64,000 nucleotides of DNA from Ophthalmolycus amberensis (Eukaryota > Chordata > Actinopteri > Perciformes > Zoarcidae): positions 1 to 64,000 of the forward strand of contig JAFEUB010001114.1 of NCBI GenBank assembly GCA_024529925.1. Direction: 5' to 3'. Position 1 is the first letter of the stretch, and each line of letters opens with the position of its first letter. The translations under genes were made by a program, and so were the position numbers. This document shows, in pieces, positions 36,135 through 48,300 of the stretch. The notes beneath the pieces were generated by a model that was given only the letters and a program-made list of their open reading frames with translations, did no database searches and had not been told where the DNA came from.

Positions 36135-36584
36135 CTACATGGTACCAGACTTATCTCCAGCATCACTGGACGTAGTCATGTTAGAAGCAGCAGCTGTACT
36201 GTTACTTGGAAACATCTTCTCAGTGGGAGTTACCGCAGGGCTGCCGACCCCTGAAGAGCTGGAGCTGCTCGAGCGATGCTGAGTAGTAGGAGGGGGGCGC
36301 ACTGGCCTCATGGGTGGGGGGCGTAGCTGAGCCCCAGCCAGCCGGGCAGAGAGAGCGGGTTTGAAGGTGGTCATCATCTCAGAGGTAGAGCTGCTGCTGC
36401 GGCGCATGGCTGCATCCGGGTCACGGATCATAATGGTATGCAGAGGACTGCCAGGCTCAGAGCTAACTGGGTTCTTCATGGGCTCCAGAGTGTCCAAGAC
36501 CACGTCGGGAGCCTGCTTCACGGTGTTCTGTCGCTCCAGCTCACGGAGCTCATGGAGCGCTGTAGTCATCGTCTTCTCTATGTC
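36135..36584 (-). CDS. srgap3: SRGAP3 exon 22 (C-terminus and stop)
   Basis: Acceptor TCAACCAG. DIEKTMTTALHELRELERQN, DVVLDTLEPMKNP, RDPDAAMRRSSSS, LSARLAGAQLRPPPMRPVRP, then a Ser run, GVGSPAVTPTEKMFP and the end GDKSGTM followed by TAG. Compared with the human tail as I recall it, this fish copy adds a Ser/Thr/Ala-rich insert just before the last seven residues. Confidence 0.96.
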   Translation of the reverse strand, partial: DIEKTMTTALHELRELERQNTVKQAPDVVLDTLEPMKNPVSSEPGSPLHTIMIRDPDAAMRRSSSSTSEMMTTFKPALSARLAGAQLRPPPMRPVRPPPTTQHRSSSSSSSGVGSPAVTPTEKMFPSNSTAAASNMTTSSDAGDKSGTM

Positions 36585-39334
36585 CTGGTTGAGGAAGGAT
36601 GAAGATGAGGAGGACAAAACAATAATTAAAGTAAAAAGAAAAGATGCAATGCTTATTTTTATTGTGTGTATAATTGTATGTATTTAAAAGCCTAGCAGTA
36701 GAGGATCTGAGAGCTTGTGAAGGCTTATAAAGTATTATAGAGACCGATAGAGTATGCAATGTAGGCCGGTTCCAAACCAAGCGCTTTAAAAACAAGTAAA
36801 AGAACCTTCAAATCTAAAAGATACTGGGAGTCAATGGAGTGTAACTTAAACAGGGGTACAGGCGTAGTATGTTCTCTCTTCCTTGTTTTGGTCAAAAGTC
36901 TGGCAGCACAGTTCTGAATAAAAACACATCTTCATTTCTAAAACACGGCAGCTAACATTACTAGTGTTGTAGTATTTTTTATTGGGGATACTTCATCACT
37001 TAAACCTTTTATTGTTTATTAAATTTTGAGATTTTAGATGAATTGTTATTTGTGGGTTTTTTTTAAACACAATCAAACGGCTGCATTCAATATACTGCAT
37101 AATGACCCATCAAAGCCCATCAGTTTGAGTCAAGTTAGACATTTACTCCAGGTCTCAGCTGCTGCTTTCAGGGGGCCTGGCTCTTTTCTACCAAACCGTC
37201 AAAATCCTCTTAAATGCTGCAATTGACTGACATTTTATATAATTTTTGGTACTGAGACCAGAGTGCAAACAAACATATAAACAAACTATATCAAAAGAGT
37301 ATGTTTCTCTGTATCATTTTTGCCTCTACCTGAAATTTCCCAACTTACATCAGCTAGAGCTTCGGTCTCCAGTGATTTGTGGTCCCCGAGGCTGCTGTGA
37401 CGAGTGGCCCCCGGCACCGGTCTCAGAGGGTGACCCTCAGGATAGGCCTTCCTGTCTGGGTAGTTGATGCTTCCCGCACTGCCAAAGGTGCCAATGCGCC
37501 TCTTCTCTGGGCTCTCCATATGACCCTTGCTGATGGACACCTTGTGTGGGCTGCTGGGACAGGCTGCAGCCCTCGGCGGAGTGTCAGCTACTCTGGTTGG
37601 GCTGTGTGCGTCTTTACCACTCCGACGACGAGGGATTGCAGCTCCGTCGGACCGTAGCCTTACCCTGCAGACAGGGATCAGATCAGACCAACAGTCAAAC
37701 GGGAAAACACCTCAGTAGCACTCACTTGAACTTCTATAACAAGAAATGTGTTATTCTTATGTGTTTCCACCTCCCCATGACTCCTCCAAAGTTGTAATCA
37801 GGTGATTGTTCACATGGTGATGGGACATCGTTTTTGGATGAACCCTTATCATCCAGCAATGGTCCACTGCTCGCTTCACTGTCTGCTTTCTGGCTGAGGT
37901 TATCTGAAAAAGCATCATCCCTGAAAGAGCAGAGGCACAGAGCATAAAACACACACAAGAAGTACATGTACTTTATACCTACAGTAATTACATTTTAAAG
38001 GAATATTCAGTGTAACATTGCCCAACGCAACAGTTTAGTAATATTGTCAGCTTTACTGATGATGATTTGAAATGTAAGTGAGAGAATTACACGACACAAG
38101 ATAAAGTGCTGATACTCACAGGTCTTGTACTACAATGTACTGATGTGGGATGAGGCCATCCACGCCATTGTGACGTCCCTCCCACCAGTCTTCAGATGCT
38201 CTGTGATACAGAAGCAGAGAGGCTCCCTTTTTGAAGGACAGCTCCCTGGGAGTACGTCCCACGTAGTCAAACTTAGCAATGGCCTCAATCTGTTCAACCT
38301 CTGAAAACATAAATATACACATACATTATGTATATACATTAACAAACAGCTTTATCAACTTCTAAATAGACCCTAACATGGATCAAAAAAACGTACCGGT
38401 ATATACAGTGATAAAACAAACAATAATAAAAAAACAAGAGCTCTTGGTCTATGTGCTTCTCATTCAATCTTTGCTGCATTCACATTATTGTTATGATTCA
38501 GTATACAATATTATCTCCAAAAAGTTTAAGTCAGTATCTCTCAGTTTACATTGTAAATCCCTCAAACATACTAAAGAAAGCTGAAATACAACAAACATAT
38601 ATATGGAGAAATTATCCAGCAATAACTATTAAACTAGTGATTGCATGACAAACAGCCACTTCTGTTAAAACATGCTGTATGAGAAATAACTATTATAGGT
38701 CACAATGAGTCTGATGAATAAAGAGGATTTTGCCTAAATTAAAAAAGAAAACCGTTTCTTGTCTGCAGTGTATTTTACCATGTCAGCCAGCAGGGGTCAG
38801 CCAGAGTTAACTGTATGCTAACAGTTCTGCACCCCTATTTTGAAAAAAACCCCTAAAAGTTGGTTTAAATTCCAAAGTAATGAAAATAGAAAAAGGTACA
38901 GCCTGGTTGCTTAGTTCTGAAACTAAATTATTTTTCTTTCATTATAAGTTAACTGCTGCCAGAAGACACCAACTGACAAACAGTCTGAGTTGTCTATTTC
39001 AAGTAAGAGTAAGAAAAGAAAGAAAGGGTCAGCAGCCTCATTACAAATGCAGCCAACAGCACAAATGACGCTCAAAGACAGGGTTACCCCAGTCTGACCT
39101 CACACACTCGATATACACACAAGTACTTGGACCTGTCCACTGACTCTTCACATACGACACCGGAGATATTATTCTGTGTTTTGGCTTTTGTGCCTGGCCC
39201 AGTTATGCATTCAAAGCTCAGAGGAGAATTGGGGAAATACTGCACAAAGGAGAAAGTCTCAGGAGAATAGCTGACTAACACTGAACAAAGAGCAAGTGGG
39301 GGAAGAGGGAGAGGGGGTGGAGAGAGGAGAGGGA

Positions 39335-39375
<41 letters not shown>

Positions 39376-42300
39376 AAAGACAGATCAAAGAGGCAGCACT
39401 GCATGCCAACACTGTTTACTCAACTTCAAACATCACAAAGGCCTTTGCAATCATAAGCTGTTGCAGCACAAACCTCCCAACTCATCTCTCAGTCAAAAGC
39501 ACGAAATGAAAAAGGTCAATCTACACAGCTATCTTATCCACAAGGACTACTCAAATCACATTGCAAATATTCTCATGTGAAAACCATGTAATCAGTGGCG
39601 GCTGGTCAATAGAGGGCCATGGGGCATGGCCCCACCATGAGCCACACAAAAAATTAAAAAAAATAAAAAAAAAATTATAATAATCATAAATTATACAAAT
39701 TGTCAATATTTGTGTTTTTGAACTGTGGAATGTACCCAGTAATGTGTGTAAAATATGATATCTGCGCAAAATATATGCTTTTCCTGCTCGTCCTCTCCGC
39801 CTGTGTGCTCTCTGCTCGTGCTCTCCGCCTGTGTGCTCTCTGCTCGTGCTCTCCGCCTGTGTGCTCTCTGCTCGTGCTCTCCGCCTGTGTGCTCTCTGCT
39901 CGTGCTCTCCGCCTGTGTGCTCTCTGCTCGTGCTCTCTGCCTGTGTGCTCTCTGCTCGTGCTCTCTGTCTGTGTGCGCGACACTCTGAGAACGCGCAGCT
40001 TGGGGGGCTTGATCGTTTTGGCCCAAAAGAGACGGGTCTATGAAGCAGTTTAGCCAATTGCTGATTCAAGATATAAATGAGTGACATACAATTTAGCCAA
40101 TCAGCGCCCTCAAATAGATTCAGCTTGGGGCTAGAACGATCAGGCCCCCCTCGCTGCGCGTTCTCGTCAGGAGAAGTCTCTACGCGCGAGCGCCAGCGCG
40201 AGCACTCCTCCTCCAAGACCCGTTTGAGAGGAGAACTTTGGCGGAGATTCTGCAGCCAAAGAGCTGATATCAGATCAGCCTGACCTCACAATCAGATAGC
40301 AGACTACATGCGAAGCTTCACTAGCTGTACACCAGACAGGTTTGGCTAGCTGGATGACGTCATGCTAATCATTTATTTAGCTTTTTAAAACAACGGGGAC
40401 GGATCCAGCACGGACAGTTACGGGAGTGAGGAGGTAAGGAAACATGAGAACACCAGGACACACATGGAGAACTCTGTCAAGCTACATATTCGGCAAAGTG
40501 AACATCTTTTCTTCTACATAGCCTCAGTCTCATCTGCTTAACTTGGTCATGGAGGCATCAACATGTAATAGAGATGTTAAATTAACAGTGAAAACTCATC
40601 ATAGCTTAATTTAACATCAGTATTCATAATTACACTTCATGTTTACTTCTCCTGATCTTTACCTCCTATAACAAGGTCCATAGGGGCATCTCAATAAATA
40701 AACATGTTATATTATATTATATTATATAAGTGTTATTTACTGATTGTTTTCGTGTTGGAATACATGTTAAATATTTAACTGCCAAGTAATAATGAGTGTT
40801 TGATACTTACATTTTTTTTGCATTAAATCATACTGGGATGTTTGCTGAAATTGATAAGATGGCCCCACCTAGAACATTTTCCACCAGCCGCCACTGCATG
40901 TAATACTGTTTGCCAAGATGTGAACTTCACTTCGATTTTTTTGTTTTGTATGCAAAGTATAAAATGGTCACACGTCTAAATGTAAGCTGTATTATCAGAA
41001 AATAGTATTTTAAGCTAGCTCTGAATGTATTTGGTCATAAAGCAAAAGTAAAAAACTGACATAAGAAAAAGTCAGGGAATCACCAAAGTTGTTCCTGAGG
41101 GGAACATAAATATCTGGACCAACTTTAATGGCAATCTGACCAATCGTCAAGAAATTTCACTCAAAACCACAAATGTCAACATGCTGGTGGCACTAGATGC
41201 AAAGTCAAAAGATCACCAATGTCAGTTCATTCTCAGGGCACCATGAATGTCAGAACCAAATGTCATGGCAATCCATCCAATAGTCGTTGAGATATTTCAT
41301 TCTGGACCTGACTGACAAACAGACCAACAGATCAACATTGCCATCCCTGGGGACATACCTGGGTAATAACAACGCCTCTTCTTGAAAAATGATGTACTAA
41401 CCTTCATCACTGGTGTGTGGTTCAGTTCCATTGTCAGCCTCGTCAATAGTTCCTGGTTCACTGTGTGGGCTGTCACTGTGTGAGCAAATGGAAAGTGAAA
41501 AGTCACCGCTCTATAGACATTGGAACATTACAAATATTTGTTTTATGGGCATAAAATTAAACACTTTCCTCTGAACCAAAACAACTGTAGTCTCAACATA
41601 ACTGTTCTTTGCTAACCGCCAATACTCACCAGTACTCCTCCCCCCCAGTCATGCACTTTTCATACACTGGGCCGTCCAGCTCACGTTGATTGGGAAAGAT
41701 GAGTTCATTGTGGATGATGATGGTCTTGATGACCTCATTAACATGAGCCTGGCACAATACAGGATCCTGTCCGTCTGGAATGGGCATCAGGGTTGGGCCA
41801 AAGCAGATAGCCAAATTGTATGGATCCATCATGTTCTCGTCACTGTACTGGGAGACACTGAGGGACGGGACAGGGCAGCATTGTGTGTTTAAAGATGTAA
41901 GCAACCTGTAACAGCATCAGGTAACATAAAAACTGTACGTATACGTTGTTGTCTAGTGGTAGTCTGTAATGTTTTTTGTGCTAGGGCTTTCCTTTTGTTT
42001 ACTTTGGGTGATATATTATGTCATACATTATTAGACTGGTTATTACCATCATAAACCTGCAACGCCAGACTTTTTTGGCCACTTAGGGACAGTGGAAACA
42101 AGCTGTGCACCCAATACTGACATATTATCTTCTTTTAAGTCCATATGACGGACAAAACAGCAACTTAATACATCCAGCAGGTCAGGAGCAACATTATCAT
42201 TCTTTTGGAGTCATGTTGCTGCCTGGTGAATGTAAGAAACAGCTGGCTCTATAGCTGCTAAATAATCCACGTTAAAGTTAAAAATTCAACTCAATACAGC

Positions 42301-45300
42301 TTGGACATACAGTATTACCTGCTGCGTTACACAGTGGTGGCCAAATCGTTCAGTGGTACAAGAGGAAGTCATAATCAGTCCTTGCACAATATCAGCAAGC
42401 TGAGGCTAAGCAGTGAAAGCACAGCTGCAATAGCTACAACAATGAAGGGGGTGTAGAAGAGCAGAATACAACCTGGGGTATGAAATCAAACTCTTTGTTC
42501 TGCAGGCAAACCCAGTAAAAGGGGCATTAATAACGTCCATTATAAGAGGACAGGTATCCTGCTTTAGCGAGGCATGAGTTTCCGAGACCATAAATAACTC
42601 CTAAAATACTGCAGACAGATGTAGCAATAAATAGCAGGTGGGGTTTTTTTCGATCTTGTCTTTTCCCTTGACTGTAACTATTTTGTGTTTGTTCAACATG
42701 GATTCTCCCCATCAGAATCACATTTACATGCGAGTTAAGTTCAAGATTCAATTACCTCACTAATGTTTGTGCAAAGAATAAAGTAATCTCTGCATGCTTG
42801 TCTGTATGCACCAGGACCTGTGGCTTATAATGCAATTTGAATCAGTGCAAACTCACTGATTGAGGAAAGCAAAAAGGTATCTCATGACGATAATGATGGC
42901 GCGAGAAAGAGTCACAGTAATCTGCTGGATGTGATGCGCTCTCTCAGCTCCAGACTCCAGCTCTGAAACACAAAGGACATACATTGACAAGTGGGACAAC
43001 AGTGGCTTGTACCACATTAAACAGGATAAATATAGCTTTTAAACTTTTATATATATATATATATGGGCACCAAGCTTTTAACAACAGTCCACTGAAATAT
43101 AATATATACCAGACGCTAGAGAGAAGCATTGATCAACGTGAGCAAAAGCAAAAGGCAGAAGAGATTCTGAAAACTGTTATTTGACACTTTAATAGATGCC
43201 CCCTTCTGCCTTTCACCAGACTCGTAAGGCACACTGAGTGATCAAACTATTACTGTAGAAACAGCGGGGAAATTATTCTGTGGTGAGCTTGCACACGGCA
43301 GACTGATGTGGCCTACACTCCCCTCTTCCTCCTGGCTTTCTGTTAAACATCAGGCAGAGAGCCCTGGTGTTGGGATTGATTCCATATGCTGCAGTGCGTG
43401 CCTTTCTCTTCTTCAGTGAAACAGAGTTTATAAGAAACTGAAAGGTGCGTTTTCTCTTTTCTATCCAACCAGTTCACTCGTGACTGCGATGGCTTTTGTG
43501 TTGTGCGTGACTCACTGATGGTAGAGATGAAGTCCAGGAAGCGCTCCTTTGGGAAGATGGGGTTCTCCAGTCCTCTGAAGTACAGCTTCAGCACCCCTGC
43601 CACTGAGTTGATATCGTGCTCATTCTGGTCATCAATCAGGGGATCTTCTCCTGATTAAGAGATATATGTGTGCTTTCAGTGGTGACATTTGATGGGTTTA
43701 TCCTGTTAGTATTTGTGACATGAAAATGGGAAATAAAACGCCATCTGTCTTTGACTCACCTCTCTCAAATGAGTTCTTAATATCATTGACTTCGACCTGT
43801 GATCCCGGCACACGAAATATGCCTTGCTGCTGCAAGCCTGAAAGAAAAATACAACCCAGGATTCAGAGTTAAACTAGCGACCATTATCACCAAACCCTAG
43901 TGCCAGCTTCATGAAAGCCCATTGGAAACACAAAACACAGAGCAGGAAATGTAATCTTGTCATAAAGGGAGATGCGTATTTTTCCATGAGAGGGCCCCTC
44001 AGTGAGGCTGCAACATATGGTTTCAGTTAGAGGGCTCCTAATCAGTTTTCAGGAGTTTTATTAGGTCCAGATCCAGAGGAAAGGCCTGCAGGCTACAACA
44101 ATGAGCTGAAGACAGATGTGAAGGTAGACAGGGAGGAGTTATAATCACGGTTGGGGGGGGGCTAAACTGACTAAACCAAGACCAATGGGACTTTCAAAAC
44201 TCTGTGTGTGTGATCTATTGTTATGAGCTTGTCAAATCACTGGCAGGCAGCTGTGCGCCTCAGAGACTCGAGGTGCCGAGCAGAGCAGGTCAGTACCTGA
44301 GGTTATTTGTGGAAATAGATCGTCCAATGGCTGCTGTCACTTCTTATGAGGCTGAAGGAGTTTTCAAAGGGCTCCATAGTTTGCTTTCTTTTTCTGCCCT
44401 TTCGCTCAGAGGTAGTAGTCACGGCAACATGATGTGAGACTTACCGTACAGATTGATGTGTCTGACACAGCTCTCGACAACAAGTGGGATTGGTTGACCT
44501 GAATCCTGAAATGAAATTATGTAAAAAAAATAAATAAATACAGACAAGGCAGGACAAAAAACAGCAAAAAATAAAGATATTACGAAAAGAGTAACATTTG
44601 TACAGCACCATTATTAACTAGTAACTATAACTACAATGTCTTAATACATAGATAAAGATTATCTTATCAATACGCAAGAAATAACAAATCTCCTGTTCTA
44701 GTGCATATTAATTATTATCACAAAAATAATCCCTAAGAAACATTTTATGAAGCAAATTTCATGAGTGGTGTAAAGCAGACAAAAACATGCAAATTTTAAG
44801 TAGCAGCATGCAAGTGTAGCCCGAGCAGTAGCCGGTATATTTCCACTATTCGTCTAGAAGGTTAGTGCCCTTGTGCCCTGAACTATAGTCTCCAACAACA
44901 GATACCTGAACGCGGGTACGGGCATTCCGTCTTCCTCTGGGACAGAAAGCCGCAAAGCACAGAGTAGCAGCGGAAGAGAGGGCACAGAAGCACAAAGTTA
45001 GAAAAGCTCAGATGACGAATCACCCGTCTGGAGGTTAAAGAAGGCTAAGCACAAGGACTGGCAATAGGAAAGCTACAGAAATGCAGTGAAGGTTTGGGTG
45101 CAGTGAGGGACAAAGCAGATCCACTGCTGTCTCTCAATCGTTGAAAGAGTGGGTTTAGAAATAAAGCCAGAGATAGTAAATTGTTCTGGAGGGGAATAAA
45201 GAGACAGCTGACTGTTGCTCTGTCTGCACCAGCAGAACCACGGAAGGGAGGAGGAGGATTAGAGGTTAAACAGAGGCGTTATATCACGTTGAAGGGCAGC

Positions 45301-48300
45301 TGGAAGAGGGAGGAACAGAAGGCCAAAGTGACGAAGAGAATGAGAGCGAAGGCTCTAGCCGCCTTCCCCTCCTGCTCCACAGGGGCCGCTCAGTCATACA
45401 CCAGCAGAGGTACCTTGATGAAGGTCTCCATATTGCCGTTAAACAGCTTATGGTTATACACGGAGCGTGGCCTAGGCTTCCGCATTTTCTGTGGTTTGGG
45501 GGGAAGGGTGGGGGGCCTGTGAAATGATGGACAAATGATACAAAAACACCATATTCTGTGAAAACTGTAGAACCAAACATGGAGGCTCAAAAGCAGGTAT
45601 GAATGAAAAAAACAGCCTCTAAAACAGATCAGTAAAAAAACATCTGTAAAGTAAAGTTACATTTTTTTTAATTTTTAAATTTTAATAGTTGAGAAAAACC
45701 CAAAGTGAGGTCTTTAATCACTGACGCATGATGAAAGTCAGCCTTTTAATTATCCCTGAGGGGTTGTGTTGTAAAAAGAAAAAACTAGGTGTGGATCTTC
45801 AGTAAAACACTTGACTTACTAAAAACACAGCACAGATTAATGAACATGACTAACAAGGCCAATAACATCATCAACAAGTTATTTTCAGTAAGTTTCATCA
45901 TATTCATATATATGACAATCCTTTTCGAAAGAAACCACAAAAGCATTATGTTGTATGTGCAAGCAGATGTGTCATTTTTGTAGAAGACAATGGCAACTGC
46001 AAAACCATGGCCACTCTACACCAACTTTAATATATTTAACATCCATTTTATGTCTATATACTGAGCATGGTCTTTGTTTCGACAGTGCTTTTCATTTAGT
46101 GCAATGTTGCCATGCAATGTAGTAAAATATATCTAATATATAAAACAATAATTTAATGATTTAAATATCGATGTATCTGTTTGGGTAGTCAAACAACAAC
46201 CAACATGCTTTTTTCTTCTTTTCCCAAAGACATTCTAACGATTTGAAAAAATGCTGTCGGCAAATGTTTCATGGCTGAAAGGCAAAGGACATCATACCTT
46301 GTAGTTCCACATTCAGCCCTTTCCCCTGCGTGAACAAAAAAACACAAAAGGGACATGTCAAATCTGTGTGGTACACATTATACAGACTCCAGCGTCACTG
46401 AAGGGTTTGATGACACACAACATGACTATTGAGGGAGAGATGAATGGAGCAGTGCGTACACCATTCAGAAAAAAGCTATTGAGCAGTCGTCGCTGAAACC
46501 ACAGGGGACCCAGAGGACCCTGTTGGGTTATAGGCCCCCTCGCAGAGCAAAGAAAAGGGGGGGGGGGGGGGCGGCTGCAGTGTGCATATTATGTGTTGGA
46601 GATGTCTGTGCTGGTTCACTGAGCCTTTTGTTATGGGTTTCCAACAACACACGCATATGTAAAAGGCATATGCATGGTCTCATTTAACTGAAAACACACA
46701 CATACTTCAGTAAGTTAATCTAAAGATGACCCAGATTTTCTTTATCAACTGAGATCATGTCTTTGTCTGCCAATGACTGGATTATCAACTGGAAGACAGT
46801 CTATATACAACCCCCCCCTGAAAGTATTTCAACATTATTTCTTTACTCCATATAACAATGGACAGAAAGAGCAAAGGCTAACCCATTTCTCAACACATCA
46901 TTCTGGCAGATGGACAGAGTCTCTGGAGCATTCATGTGAAGAAACAACAGCACATTTCCCAGACACCATTCCTCTGAGTGATAGCCTCTGTCTACCTCTG
47001 ACCAACCAACCTCAAAATTACAGACTTTCTCAAGCATGAGCACAAAAGTCTACGTTAATTTTCCCCTAAATTCATTCGAAAAGTGCCAGAGGCCCTCATT
47101 GATAGAGGGATATGTATTATATAAAGATAAAAGGAGACGAGTACAAATCAGATTCACTGAACAAGGAAATTGGTGACTCCTTATCTGGGAAACAAGGGCT
47201 GGCAGATATCCTAGCACCATCTTGTCTGATGCCAGTGCTCGACATTATGTTTTTATTAATACATGCAGCAAGATGCAAACACCATGTGGCACTCACCAGC
47301 CTCATCTTGTTCCCTCTGTCATGCTCACAAACCACCACAAACACGCTATTCTGGGGGTGAATCAACGGGCTAATGAGCATTACGCAAGCCTGATTGATCA
47401 CATGAATAATTAAACGTGGGTGGTACCTGGAGACGCCATATGCCGTTGACATACAAACGGCTCTGTCCAGAGAGTGATATGAACTATATTCTGAGTGTTT
47501 ATGACTGCAAAAGCATGCAGCTGATAGTTTGCCACAGAGGGTTGCAAAAGCGGTCCTGAAAGCTTGGGCAAAATACAATTTTAAGTAAAGACTTGAATGA
47601 ATGAATCCAATGTGTGAAATGAGGAAATATTCATGTGTGCTGCAAGGCCTCAGCTGTCTGTGCCTGATGCCCTTTTCTATGAGGTGAACCCCTGATGCAG
47701 GAGCAGCTGTAGGAACGGGCCTGGGTCTGGTCCTGCTGATTGATTGGGCGTAAACTGTTCACGGCTGAGGTGACAAGGGGACCCCTGGGGAAGGGAGGGG
47801 CCGAGGGAAGCTTTTCTCTTACAGCCTGGAAATGGAAACCTTCCCTGCGGCTTCCCCATATAGAGACTAACCAGATAATGCTTTAACCAATGGAGATAAG
47901 CAGAATGGGGAATGGATACTTCAAAGTAGATGTGGTCTGCTTTTAGTGTGATAGTTTTTCTACTTGAATATCAGATCTCATTACTTCCTGCTTCCTTAAA
48001 AAAATTGTTGTGTTTGTAGTCTCCTATACCTCATTGCTTGTTGCCTATTAGATAAGACCAGCACCATTATAACCCGAGGGCAGAGATTTTACAGAGCTGT
48101 GGCGGGATATTCTGGGTCATAGATGAAGACAGACAAAGAGAATCGACTCCTTACCTTCGCCCAGTGTCTGCTTCAGTAAGTCATGCTTGGCCTGCAGCTT
48201 AATGATGAGGTTACTGCCATTCAGGTACTCCTTGAATTTCTACACACAGAGAGATGAAGGCAACAATGAGTTAGCAGCAGCACTAATCCGATGTAACATG

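Larger units (their letters stand above)
39593..40896. mobile_element. Non-autonomous hAT transposon with 8-bp target duplication
   Basis: Ends CAGTGGCGGCTGGT and ACCAGCCGCCACTG are exact 14-bp inverted repeats in the hAT style. They are flanked on both sides by CATGTAAT (39585-39592 and 40897-40904), an exact 8-bp target-site duplication. The 1304-bp interior has no transposase. It contains a 28-bp minisatellite, a nested inverted repeat and, near 40385-40435, a GGACGGATCCAGCACGG stretch before GTAAGG that may be an untranslated first exon of the parent element. Exact ends and duplications suggest recent insertion. Confidence 0.93.
38301..41401. other. srgap3: SRGAP3 intron 18
   Basis: Holds a (CT)n(CA)n microsatellite, the hAT MITE at 39593-40896 and a teleost repeat at 41064-41350 that ends about 50 bp from exon 18. 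Confidence 0.8.

Noticed and set aside
39551..40216. 221-codon open frame on the minus strand, with overlapping frames on both strands, rich in Arg-Ala-Glu-Ser-Thr repeats
   Set aside because: Produced by the 28-bp minisatellite, which lacks stops and changes frame each unit; it lies inside a non-autonomous hAT element and has no domain.
45181..45522. 113-codon plus-strand open frame
   Set aside because: Largely antisense to SRGAP3 exon 12; a shadow of a conserved coding exon.
47117..47578. 153-codon open frame on the minus strand in SRGAP3 intron 10
   Set aside because: No recognisable domain, no fit to SRGAP3 phase or sequence; length is within chance for intronic DNA.
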